A stretch of DNA of 64,000 nucleotides, from NCBI GenBank assembly GCA_035610365.1, contig CM069439.1, positions 20,969,533 through 21,033,532 of the forward strand, read 5' to 3'. A program made the translations under genes and the position numbers. This document shows positions 1 to 9,998 of the stretch, one piece after another; within the stretch, counting starts at the first letter, position 1; the number at the start of each line of letters is the position of its first letter. The notes under the pieces were generated by a model. It searched no databases. It saw only the letters and a program-made list of their open reading frames with translations, and was not told the DNA's origin. The DNA comes from Aquatica leii. Lineage: Eukaryota; Arthropoda; Insecta; Coleoptera; Lampyridae.

Positions 1-974
1 GATTAACTTTTTCAACGTTTTTAAAAAATGCTTGAAAGAAATTTTGGAGAGTATACCGTATATACGGAGTATACCCTACAGCAGTGGTTCTCGAAGTGGT
101 CTCCAGGACCATTCAGGGGGTCCGTGGAAGAATAAAATTGATTTAGAAAATTTTGACGCATTGACAACATGGAAATCAAAATAGATAACAATTAATAAAT
201 TATTAGCAATTTTTACGTTCTAAATAAAATATAAATATAGACAGATGAATGAGTCAAGCTTATCTATGTATACTGGTTTATACAGGAACGCAATAGAGCC
301 GATACCTGCACCAACTAGTCAATAATATGAACTATAAAAGAGTCATGCATCTAATCAATAATTTAGTTCTGTGTTATACGTCATGTAAAGTGCATACAAT
401 AAATTTTCCTAGTCTTGGACAAAAAGAAGTATAACTTTTTGTATTGTTATGTAGATAGCGTACTTTTGTTACGTAAGTATATTTAAATAAAATTGTGTTT
501 CTAAAGAATATATTATTAATGAAGCTGTAAAATAAGTTAGACATATTGTATTTTGTACTTTAATATAACTCACCCTAAAAGTTATAGCTTACTATTCTAT
601 ATATTTATTTTTTTTACTTCCGCGAATAACCAAATCCGCGAATGTTGGTAATTATTGTATATTATTGTATTATTATAATCTGTTGTTAAATAATTTTTGA
701 ATTATTTCTTTTTCTTGAAAAATTAATTGGTGCATAATGGGTACCAACATAATATAAGACACTTACATGAAATTTTATATTTACATCTCAAATAATTAAT
801 TCAAGAGAGCGTTACATTGCAGCATTTCATTTAAACAAATTATTATAATTAACAATGGTTTGTTGCAAATAAAAATTTTGATGTATATATTTTTTTATAT
901 TTTTTTGGGCCTCTTTTCTCACATAACAGCATGAGTGAATCGAAAAAAAAATGGGAACAATATAGTGTAATAAA

Positions 975-2060
975 ACGATGTCAAACGTTTCAATGAAACC
1001 TTCTGAGCTTAAGGAACATTTAATAAAAATCCATAATGACAAAAAAAATAAGGATTTAAGGTTTTTTTAAACAAACAAAGAAAAATATTTGAAAACACCG
1101 ACATTGCAAGAGCTCATAGGGACAACTTCTAAGAGAGATGACAATGGACTGCGTGCTTGTTATATTTTTTTTTAATGATTGCAAAGTCCGAAAGGCCGCA
1201 CACTATTAGTGACTTATTCTACCAGCTCTAAGTGAGGTAATACGCACCGTGTTGCACAAATCAGCTTTCAATATTATAAAAAGAATTCCACTGAGTAATA
1301 ATACTGTACGAAGACGGGTCGACAAAATGGCTCAGTGTGTAGAAAACTATTTTATGTGACTATTTAAAAACATCTGAATTCTTTATACACCTTGATAAGT
1401 CAACATTACCAGGAAACGAAGTTTTACTTTTATCTTGTGTGAGATTTGTAAAAGAAGAAACATTTTTCTAAGAATTGTTATTTGCTAAATTTGTTTGGAA
1501 AATGATGATGACTATAACCGTTTACTATTTAACACAGAAGTACGTTGGTTATCTAAAAGTGCATGTTTGGATCGCTTCTATTCGCTCTTTGATCCAGTGT
1601 TGGAACTCCTGGAGAGTAACGACAATAATTTGCAGCACAAGTTAATTATCTCCAAAAATGACATTGACATGATTAATTTATTTGCCAGATTTAACGAGAG
1701 TAATTTGAGCTTAAAGTGTTATTATATCTGCGTTTGTTGCAAAACTTTTGTTGTACAAACAAAACTTGGGTAACGAAGAATGTTCTCAGTTTCCAAATCT
1801 TTTAAAAGTGCGAAATAGAGATAAAAATGTCTTTGCTTACTGTCAACACTTAACGGCGCTTTATTTGGAGCTTAACCAAAGATTTAAAGACATTCTTTAC
1901 TTAAATATTCCCGACTGTTTGTTGAACCCTTTTGCAAGTAATCAAACTTAGAGGACGACAACTTCTGGTTACAAAAACATATCCTAATTTTATTCAGAGC
2001 CATTATGGGCCTTATCACAAAAAAAACAACTAGAAATTAGTACTCACAAACATTGAGCAC
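975..2060 (+). pseudogene. hAT-A transposase pseudogene (BED finger / ZBED5-like)
   Basis: This is the relic of a cut-and-paste hAT transposase, a nuclear enzyme that binds terminal repeats through a BED zinc finger. Pieces occur in order but in changing frames. They are a BED-type tail (KPSELKEHLIKIHND near 993-1037), IKRIPLSNNTVRRRVDKM near 1275-1330, a hAT core piece NTEVRWLSKSACLDRF at 1525-1575, and a C-terminal piece with LNQRFKDI...IPDCLLNPFA ending near 1951. The same IKRIPLSNNTV and TEIRWLSKG blocks occur in hAT-B (9.8-11 kb). Many stops and frameshifts make it non-functional. The family call is firm and exact ends are not. Confidence 0.7.
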
Positions 2061-2226
2061 TTATAACATCCCACCAGGTTCATTAAAGTCATTAAATTTT
2101 TTTTTGTTTTAAAACAAAAGTTATAATTTTAATAAACGCTTGTTTAACAAAATATTTGATTTATATTTTATTTTTACGTCATCGTTTACGATTCAAGACA
2201 TCAAAGTCAAATTTGTAATTTTACTA

Positions 2227-3461
2227 TGGAGTATGCATTGAAAATGAGCGTTTTGTTTTGTATAAAAATCAATAGTTTATTTTGAGAAGACTATCAGACT
2301 CAGATCATTCAAAATACTGTCCATCGGCAGCTACGACCTTCTCCCATCTTTTAGGTAGCATGCGGATTCCACGCTGGAAAAAGTCTTGGGCTTTTGAAGC
2401 AATCCAGTCATTGACCCATTTTTTTTGGTATCGTCATAAGAAGAAAATCGCTACTCAGCCAGGTAATGTGTCATCGACCGGAACAAATGGTAATCGGATG
2501 GGGCAATGTCTGGTGAATACGGGGGGTAGGGTAGGATTTTCTATTTGAGGTTCTCCAGTTAGTTTTTACAACATTTGCAACATGAGGTCGTGTCATGTCT
2601 TTTGGCGTATTGCGGCCTTTTATCCTTCAATGCTTGGCTTAGTTTGATCAATTGTCGTCGGTAACGGTCTGTTGTAATTGTCTCGTTCGGTTTAAGTAGC
2701 TCATAATATAAGTCCCACCAGATACAGAGCATGAGCTTAAAACCATTAATATTTGGTTTCGCTGTCGATTTTGATGGCTCGCCGGGTTTGAACCATGCTT
2801 TTCTGTGTTTAGGGTTGTCGTAAGGCATCCATTTTTAATCACCAGTAACAATTCGATGCAGAAAACCTTTTCTTTTTTATCGCGTGAGCAGCTGTTCTTT
2901 GGTAAAAAATCTTCTTTTGATGTTCCTCGGTTTCAACTCATACGGCACCCAATTTCCTTGCTTTTGAATCATTCCCAGTTGTTTCAAGCGCCTAGAAACT
3001 GTTGATTGATCGACTCCCAATGTTTCTGCAAGCTCTTCCTGTGTCTGGCATGGATCTTCATCAAGTATTCGGTATCTTCAAACTTTTTCTCAGCACCAGG
3101 ATGTTCTTCATTTTTGAGGTCAAAATCGCCACCCTTGAATTCTTGAAACCATTTTCTGCATGTTTGTTCTGAAAGAGCATTGTCGCCGTATGTTTCCACT
3201 AATATTCTATGCGCCTCACCTGCTGTTGGCTTTTGGTGGAAGTAATGTAAAAGATTTCTCAACAAAAACGGTTTTGTAGGCACAAACTCAGCCATGTTTA
3301 AAATTTCGGATAAAAACGTCTTTACACTCCCGAAGTTGAAGTTGGGCTGATGTTTGCAGCCTAGGGTTTTAGCTTTCAGGTAAATTTTATTTCAGGCCGA
3401 TCGTATATATACCGAATTATGAGTCTCAATACAAAACGTTCATTATCAATTCATACTCCAA
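2227..3461 (-). mobile_element. mariner element nested in hAT-A
   Basis: Both ends are visible. The left end (2227 on, tggagtatgcattg) and the reverse complement of the right end (to 3461, ttggagtatgaattg) match over about 35 bases and are flanked by TA (2225-2226 and 3462-3463), the standard mariner duplication. The 1235-bp length fits a full mariner. The transposase remnant lies on the minus strand between them. The element interrupts hAT-A, so it arrived later. Confidence 0.85.
2305..3295 (-). pseudogene. mariner transposase pseudogene (mauritiana/Mos1-like)
   Basis: This is a transposase of the Tc1/mariner superfamily. The start is the ATG at 3293-3295 and the end is the TGA at 2305-2307, after the typical ending ADGQYFE. 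From the N-terminus there is a paired HTH region (SEQTCRKWFQEFKGGDFDL), a middle block with CIWWDLYYELLKPNETI, a degenerate second catalytic-Asp block near 2590, and SPDIAPSDYHLF near 2500, which carries the last Asp of the D,D34D triad. The span of 991 nt is not a multiple of 3, and the family is about 345 aa, so small deletions and frameshifts are present, plus internal stops. It is non-functional. Confidence 0.85.
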
Positions 3462-3530
3462 TATTATGCAATTATGTAGTTTTTTCACTCAGGGGTCGGT
3501 GACTATAAAAAGGGGTCTGTGGACCAAAAG

Positions 3531-3802
3531 AGTGAGTTTTTGAAAACTTTTAATTGCCTTAATTTTTAAATGCAAATGCGAAAATAAAAAAATGCAAAAA
3601 CAAGTTAATTTTAATATTGAGGTAGACGATTTTTGACGTTTAAACAACAATTGTAAAATCAACCCCCTGTAGCCATCAACTATCCTTAATTCTTTTTAAA
3701 TGGCACGGCTCTACTTGTGATACATCATTTTTGGGTAAATTTAATAAATAATTTATCTGTATGCTCGGTTTATAATTTTGACAATTTTTGACAAAAAAAA
3801 AT
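3531..3802. repeat. left terminal inverted repeat of the DUF4817-type element
   Basis: It pairs with 5037-5310 in reverse complement. Shared blocks include aaataaaaaaatgcaaaaac and a distal block with ttataattttgacaattttt. Mismatches and small indels are spread throughout. Confidence 0.7.
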
Positions 3803-3959
3803 TAATGTGAAATAAATTAATTTATTTTTAATTTAGTAAATTAATAAATTTAAATAAATTTGATAAAAATAAAAATTTAACACAAAAAGTAATTAGTCTA
3901 TAAAAAGAAAGTTATATATTAAAATGAATGTAAATCACAATAACTATTCAAAATCATTT

Positions 3960-4830
3960 CAACAAAAAACAAAAGTTTTGAAAATTATTTCTGTGATTCT
4001 CAAGACAATGATGGAGCCTGTTTTCAAACCCTTGTCGAATACTTTCAAAAGATTCATTTGTGAGGATGCAACATTCTTCAGTAATTCTACGACTCAGTTT
4101 TTTTATCGACTCCGGTTGAGCGACTTTAAATGACTACAGAAAAAAGTCCAATGGTGTTAAACCCGGTATCTGAAAGGTCATTCAATCGGCTTTCTTTTGC
4201 TAATCTATCTAACGATTGTCTAATTAATCGTACGTAATGATGAAGAGCTCCATTTTGTTGGAAATGAAGTAAAGCCTCATTTAAATAAATTCAATAACAA
4301 TAATAATAATTCAAGATAAAGTGCACCAGTCAAATTTCCATCTATGAAAACAGAGCCAATTTTCCAAAATTCCCGCCAAAAGTTTTTCGAGGAGTTGATT
4401 ACGTATTTCCTCCAAATTGTGAGAATTCTCGTTGTTCCAATACCGACAATTTTGTTTGTTGACATGCTTATTTAAATAAAACGTGCACTCATCACTAAAA
4501 CAAATGTTTCTTAGAAATTGCGGGTTTGTATTAATTTGATGGATAATAGTTTTGCAAAATTCAATTGTTCTTTATTTGCCCTTACAACAATTCTTTGAGA
4601 CAATTGTTTTTCATCCATTACATGACGAGTTGACATCGTTGGATTTATACCAAACTGTCCAAGTACCTCAATCTTGACGACTTCATCGAGTATCTTTGAC
4701 TTGCGGCTTCAAATTTGCCAAACAATTGATGAACGTACGTGCGACTTACTTAAAGGTTGTAGCTGTTCTCAGTGAACAGAGGTTTTTCATGCTATAAATG
4801 AAAACTATTTCGACACGTTTGGTGGTGGTG
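3960..4830 (-). pseudogene. transposase pseudogene, DUF4817 family (IS630/mariner DDE)
   Basis: Read on the minus strand, in shifting frames, the order of family blocks is kept: FSDECTFYLNKHVNKQN and RYWNNENSHN (about 4500-4420), FIDGNLTGALYLELL (about 4345-4300), FQQNGA (near 4260), and a decayed PGLTPLDFFL block (about 4175-4145). These correspond to the strands around the catalytic Asp residues of this DDE group. The C-terminal tail reads SIRQGFENRLH. The N-terminal HTH itself is not readable. Frameshifts and stops rule out function. Confidence 0.65.
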
Positions 4831-5036
4831 TAAGTCATTGTCAATACAATGAAAATTTAAGTGACAGATTTGGTTGCTTTGGGAAATCAGATGTTTTAAT
4901 GTAGACAATAGCCCTTAATGAAAATAACACTCAAATACAGCAGTATTGTTAAAAATAGAGATAAGTACAATGAAAATCACAATAACAAAACATTTTTGTT
5001 CTATTTTTCTCACACTTTAGTAGATATTTCCTTAAA

Positions 5037-5310
5037 TTTATTATTTCGATTTGGTTGTGCCAAAATTGTCAAAATCATAAACTAAGCATATCGCTGAGTT
5101 CCTTATTAAATTTCCCAAAACATGAGATTTTGCTAACTGACATTAAAAAAATTGAAAGCAGTTTTTGGAAGTCAAGAGGTTGGTTTTACAAATGCCGTTT
5201 AAACATTAAAAAAAATCCCTCTCAATATTAAAATTGATTTGTTTTTGCATTTTTTTATTCTTGCATTCATTTAGAAATTAAAGCAATTGAAAGTTTTAAA
5301 TCACCTTGTA
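5037..5310. repeat. right terminal inverted repeat of the DUF4817-type element
   Basis: This is the reverse-complement partner of 3531-3802. The outer edge is near 5310 (caccttgta followed by taag). Confidence 0.7.
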
Positions 5311-7130
5311 TAAGAGCTTTGATAAAATTTGTCAAGTTACTTTAGTTATGGAGTAAAAAAAATGTTTTTCTACTTAGGAACGCAGAAAATACTAAAAATA
5401 TTCGATAAGACATTTATTGCACGACTGTTTCAAAAAGTAGTTTTCTTGATTGAAAGATAGGAAAAATAAACAATGGTAAGAATGTGGAAACTTTTCTTTG
5501 TTTTATACACATAGAACTGAGAATAATATAATAATAAATAATAAAATTAAGTTAAACTAAAATTATGAGCACTAAATAAAGTATGTTATATAAAGGAAGT
5601 GAGATAAAACGATATGCAACGCAATAAATATGAAAACTATTCATCAACGCCATCAAAGTTGGTCTTTGTGTTGTGCAAACATTGAGAAAAAAAATATTTT
5701 GACGAGCTGGTTTAAAATTGTTCTATTATAATTTCATTGCATGTCAACGGAACCAAAAAATTCTGTAATTAGAAGAAGTGTTTTGTGAAATGTGTGAAAA
5801 ATAAAAATTAAAACCCAAAAAAGTTTTTGTAGTAAATCTCTCAGTTTATATAAAGCAAAAAGGTGTCTTTACTGAACTATAAATTAGAAAATCGGTTTTG
5901 GTATATTCAGCTACTACTATAACTACAATAAACATAAATTTAGTTTTTTAGTCTCTATGGCAGTTTACTAAATTAAAAAATAAATTTTTGCTTGGACGCA
6001 GAAATACTTCAAAATTAAAAATACAAACAAAAATTAGTATTTTGAGCTGAAATTAAATTATTTATCATATCTCTAACGTAAAGCACAGTATGAAGAAAGC
6101 GTTATTACGTATCTGTTCTCTCAAAAAACGCAACTTATGAGTTTGTATGACAGTGCAAACCTGTATTCGTTCAAATGACCAAAATATGGAGATACTTTCA
6201 CTCTAATTGCGACACACTGTATAATTAAATTTGTGTAATATAAGAACAATTAAAACAAAACACGTACCTATACATAATTAAAACAAATAATAATGCCTTT
6301 AGGTAACACAAGAAAATTAAAATTTTAATTGTTTTTTAACAAAATTATTTTCATATTTTTATTAATTTTTAATAGGTAATTAGAATATCGTAAAGATTTA
6401 TTGAAGAAAAAAATGTAGTTTTTTAGAATAGAAAAATATTTAAATGTAATTAAAGAATGTTGTCTATTATTGATTAGTTGCAGAAATCTAAATTGTTTCG
6501 TAAAAGCTTAAATATTTGTGTGATGTGTTTTTGAATTTTTTTAAAGAAAGTGTGCACTTTCCTATGAACGATTAATCAAAACATAGTACATGCAATTTAT
6601 ATTTTTACACGTAATTGTAAAATAATGTCTAATTATCAGTAGTTTATAATTGGGCAATTATTGATAATTTTATTACAATTATAAAAAAGTCAATTTAAAC
6701 TAGAAGGAACTTCAGTATATTCCCAAAATCGTTAAAATTCATTTTAGTGCTAATCTAGGTTTGTTCCATACTATTTAAATGAGCTCTTAAATTTCCAAAT
6801 TACGATACAAATTAAACATTGGTGTAATTAGTATGTATCCGTTTAAAGGCTTGCCTAATTGATATTATACAATATTTCAAAACAGATAAACAAAATTTTT
6901 CCTCATTTCCTTGTACGTAAATTCTTTATAACTTATTAACAAATACAAAGCATTTGTTGATACAAACTAAAACTAAACTAGATGACACTTTTTAAGAGAA
7001 TGTTTTCAGTTTAACGCTGCTTTATAGTACAATCAAATCACTCGCACATTCTAAAAATAAGATTTGCAAAGTTACTTTATTTAAAAAATGTTGTATAATT
7101 GGGTTTATACTTCTCGTAATTTAAATTTTG
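5311..7130. other. unassigned AT-rich stretch
   Basis: No ORF with recognisable protein similarity, no inverted terminal repeats and no structured RNA could be identified. The sequence is about three-quarters A+T with many short homopolymer runs. Confidence 0.5.
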
Positions 7131-7185
7131 CGGCTAAAATAGAACCTTTTAACATTGAAAAAATTAATGTTAGTATGATTGTGAA

Positions 7186-7235
7186 CCACTAGATGACCGT
7201 TTCGCTTTTTTGAGACTCATCAGCAGTGGAAAGTC
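7186..7235 (-). ncRNA. candidate decayed hammerhead ribozyme
   Basis: Read on the minus strand, the conserved hammerhead core is present in the right order: CTGATGAG (7223-7216), CGAAAC (7204-7199), then GTC (7197-7195) followed by A. Outside the core, CCACT upstream and AGTGG downstream can pair as the distal part of stem I. Stem II is poor: GTCTC is kept but its GAGAC partner is reduced to GC after a run of A. Such ribozymes are known in terminal repeats of Penelope-like elements, and Penelope sequence lies about 1 kb away. Cleavage activity of this copy is unlikely. Confidence 0.4.
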
Positions 7236-7429
7236 TGATGTATTTCCACAGTCGTATTGACAGTAGTATATTGTTATAATACCATATCCAAATAAATGTG
7301 ACAAACCTAATTAGATAAATTTTACCTAAAAAAAGTTTTGTTTTTTTTTAAATTTAATTAAGATATAAATTTTTTAGTGTGATGACAGTATAGGCTTTAG
7401 CCTGTTCCGTCTTCATTGGAGTTATCTTT

Positions 7430-8056
7430 TCCTAGATCGACTTACTTGTAGTCTATATTTTATTAGTTGTTTAGGTATTCTGGTGTCGTCCAACCTTTCG
7501 ATATGTTGTCTCTATTTTATTTATCTTCTTATTTTGTTGTTCATATGTGTAGTATATGTTCAATTCGGTTTTTATGTCATGATTTGTTATTTGGTCTCTT
7601 CTCTTCTCATTGTTTTTTGTCAATGTCCAAGTTTCGCTTTCGTAAATTAGAACAGGTAGTGCCATTATAAAATTTGATTTTAGTTTCTTTCCTTGTCTTG
7701 TTTCTTAGTGTTGTGTGTATGGTCTTTTAAAATCTATTCAGTTTAATGTTTATGTCGTATTTATACTCGTAGGTTATATTGTACCCTAGAAAACTTATGA
7801 TTATCTTAGAATGTATTTGATTTTTTCTTAAAACGCCATAACTTTTACTTTTTTGGTTCATATTCTCAGGTTGTACTCTTCGTATATTTGGTTTAATCGG
7901 AAAACTGTTAACTGTAGTTTTTCTGTTTTTTTGTAAAATGATTTAGTCATCTGCGAATACTGATTATTTTGTTCTTCCACTGCCTGGCGACATCGTTATA
8001 TATGAATATATTAAATAAAGTGAGTGATAAGCGACATCCTTGTCTAGACTCTCTAT
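7430..8056 (-). pseudogene. non-LTR retrotransposon (LINE) reverse transcriptase fragment
   Basis: The minus strand carries RT motifs in order: RQGCRLSLTLFNIFI near 8040-8000 (consensus QGxxLSPxLFN), FADD near 7955-7944 (the catalytic Y/FxDD motif), a NLKMNQKKSK-like thumb region near 7870, and a C-terminal LPVLIYESETWTLT at 7660-7620. Stops and frameshifts occur throughout. The 5' part is missing because sequence at 8065 and beyond belongs to the Penelope unit. The clade cannot be fixed from this piece. Confidence 0.7.
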
Positions 8057-8064
8057 GAAAAAGT

Positions 8065-8165
8065 AAGTAAGTACATAAATTTATTTTAATTTTTGTATTT
8101 TACAAGTACAAGCCATAAGCCCTACAAGTATTTTTCATTGAGGTACATAATATAATTATAAACTT
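8065..8165. repeat. left inverted repeat flanking the Penelope GIY-YIG fragment
   Basis: It is the reverse complement of 8679-8780 at roughly 95% identity, including tacaagtacaagccataagc on this strand. Penelope-like elements often carry terminal repeats (pLTRs) in inverted orientation, which this arrangement fits. Confidence 0.8.
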
Positions 8166-8169
8166 TGTT

Positions 8170-8535
8170 TATTCTAACATTAAAGATAAGACCGAGTTAT
8201 TAGACAAACATAATGTTGTATATAAAATCGATTGTATGGATTGTAATAAATGTTATATTGGTCAAACAAAACAAAAAACTATTAACAGAACTAAGAACCA
8301 CCAATATGATTGTAAAAATAAAAAGGCAGAATCAGCTCTTGCTCTCCACCATATTAATTTACAGCATAATTTGGTTTTTTGTAATCCTTCAATACTAGAT
8401 GTGGAACCCAAATTGTATAAAAGATTAGTTGCAGAAATAATATTTATTACACAACATAAGAATAATGTTAATTTTAACACCGATACTAACAACCTTAGTA
8501 CAGTTTATAATAACCTTATCTCAAAAATTTCCTAG
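8170..8535 (+). pseudogene. Penelope-like element GIY-YIG endonuclease domain, truncated
   Basis: This is the C-terminal endonuclease that nicks target DNA during Penelope retrotransposition. The readable frame from about 8170 gives VVYKIDCMDCNKCYIGQTKQ (the GIY and YIG positions read VVY and YIG, with a CxxC pair between them), RTKNHQYDC, and LYKRLVAEIIFI with the expected catalytic Glu, ending at TAG 8533-8535. The reverse transcriptase that should precede it is absent: the frame begins only a few bases inside the left inverted repeat, so this is a 5'-truncated copy. The 3' repeat follows at 8630-8914. Confidence 0.75.
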
Positions 8536-8629
8536 ACCTTGGGTATGTTTTGGGTTATCTTTTCATTGCTCATATTTTATATCACACGACCATAAAATTG
8601 TAATGTTAGTAATTCACTACAAACTAAAT

Positions 8630-8914
8630 TAAAAAATTTTGAGTTGTAATACTGTTAGAATCTATTTCTGTTTTCTATAAGTTTATAATTATATTATGTA
8701 CCTCAATGAAAAAATACTTGTAGGGCTTATGGCTTGTACTTGTAAAATATAAAAATGAAAATAAATTTATGTACTTACTTAATTTTTAAAATTATTTTCA
8801 ATAGTGGATAACAATAGTTAACTTTACCCGTATCTGTACTCACATGTGAACGTAATACAAATTTGGGGCGTTATTTTAAATTTGCACAAGGGCGCCAAAA
8901 GTGTTAGGCGCGGG
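8630..8914 (+). repeat. dispersed repeat, Penelope 3' unit, copy 1
   Basis: About 285 bp match 22632-22918 in direct orientation with few differences, ending together at gcgcgggcctg. The last ~50 bp (tttgcacaagggcgccaaaa...) resemble a hAT-type terminus, so the shared unit may be a Penelope end plus a second element end rather than one element. Confidence 0.8.
8679..8780. repeat. right inverted repeat of the Penelope fragment
   Basis: It pairs with 8065-8165 in reverse complement. It is also part of the longer 3' unit 8630-8914, which is duplicated at 22632-22918. Confidence 0.8.
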
Positions 8915-9049
8915 CCTGCTGTCTTTCCACAGAGAATTGGGGCTTACGCCTTTCACCACCTTCTCATCTTTGTCTGGCCATCATACATACCCAAAGAGAA
9001 TTGCTAAAAACTACCATATTCCATTGCTGGTTTTATTGAATGGTGCAAT

Positions 9050-9093
9050 GATTGCAATGGTGCAGAGAACTCGTTCTCTGCACCATTGCAATC
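9050..9093. repeat. perfect hairpin: 21-bp arms, 2-nt spacer
   Basis: Arms 9050-9070 and 9073-9093 are exact reverse complements with only tc between them (core ggtgcagagaac / gttctctgcacc). Part of the arm (tggtgcaatg, 9041-9050) is echoed just upstream. Nothing coding overlaps it. Confidence 0.9.
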
Positions 9094-9817
9094 GATTACG
9101 TCGATGTTTAAGAGTGGGCGGTAATACAAGATAAAGACGGTATGAACGCAGTCCAAAACTACGATAAACTATTCGCATTCTAATAGGTTTTCCATATTTT
9201 GACTAAAAAGAATGTGCAGTTCTTAATATTTTAATTTAACTACGTTCGTTTTTATTTATTTTTATTTTTGATGTTTGAAGTTTGTTCTGGTCTCTGAAGA
9301 CGAAAAAAAAGTTCAGCTTGTGTGATACCGATAACGACAACACGGGAATTATCCAGAATAGAAAATTGTATTACATACATTTATAATTTTTTTATAATAA
9401 ATTTTCGTTTACTTATAAATCAAATGGCTTGATGAAGTGTATTTTTACATTAATTGTTTTTCGTTATTTATTAATTTTGTATTAATGACGTTGTTGCGGA
9501 CCATTCTACTGTGTATTTGTTTTCTGTAAGTAATCATCTATTATTATCAAACAGCAGTTATAATAAGTAAAAGACAAATTTGTAGCTCTCACCAACTTGT
9601 AACTGTCTTTTTACTTATGTTGCTTTCTTTTTAATAAATTCAGTTGACCTGAAAAAGTGGACACAACCGTTCCACGAAACGTCGCCCTAAGAAAACTTAT
9701 AAAGTCGTTTTTATAGCCTCTCCTACAAAATCAAGAGTTTACCAATCTTAGCTTAATAGTTTTAAAATTCACAATACTCCATAAAAACGCGAAATTATTA
9801 CAGTAAGAAGAAAGTAA
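9094..9817. other. no gene seen; Penelope-type motif near 9655-9690
   Basis: Apart from ctgaaaaagtgg...ccacgaaacgtcgcc at about 9659-9692, a decayed Penelope/hammerhead-like motif whose tail recurs in reverse near 22505-22520, I recognise nothing here. Confidence 0.5.
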
Positions 9818-9998
9818 TTAGAATCTCTCATCCACTGATGTTATGATTACATCTAGAGCATTAAAAAAACAATGAACTTTGAACTTAAAAGTTTTGTCGT
9901 GGATCCGTTCATCGTCACATTCATAATCAAAATGTTTTTTTATTTTTTGAGGCCTCAGAACTCTTTGTTTTTTGAATTTAAGTTCTATGTCTAAGCTG
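9818..9998 (-). pseudogene. hAT-C transposase fragment fused in frame to hAT-B
   Basis: The last ~60 codons of a 310-codon open frame (10750-9818) do not continue the BED/hAT of its first 248 residues. They read KKHFDYECDDERIHD and FKVHCFFNALDVI, features of the ZMYM1-like/DUF4371 hAT group. The N-terminal part of that group lies on the same strand at 12351-11990. The fusion therefore looks like the product of hAT-B inserting in hAT-C plus a deletion. Confidence 0.55.

Larger units (their letters stand above)
82..3521 (+). mobile_element. hAT-A element (ZBED5-like), decayed and interrupted
   Basis: The left end reads cagtggttctcgaag, a typical hAT terminal inverted repeat. The first ~380 bases recur in reverse at about 47105-47569 and 32235-32579, so this is the 5' subterminal region of a repeat family. 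Coding remnants follow at about 990-2060. A mariner is inserted at 2227-3461. Sequence after it (aaggggtctgtggacc, near 3510) resembles the inner part of a hAT right end, but a DUF4817-type element then begins and the final CACTG is not seen. The left boundary is well supported; the right boundary is inferred. Confidence 0.65.
3531..5310 (-). mobile_element. DUF4817-type Tc1/mariner-like element with long inverted repeats
   Basis: About 270 bp at the left (3531-3802) and right (5037-5310) are imperfect reverse complements, e.g. aaaacttttaattgcctt on the left against aaaactttcaattgcttt from the right. Between them, minus-strand pieces show a transposase of the type found with the DUF4817 helix-turn-helix in arthropods. 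At 1.78 kb this looks like one complete, decayed element. It abuts or cuts the right end of hAT-A. A target duplication could not be fixed because the outermost bases are eroded. Confidence 0.7.

Noticed and set aside
7467..7670. Plus-strand ORF of 67 codons
   Set aside because: It is antisense to the LINE RT C-terminus (SETWTLT block on the minus strand).
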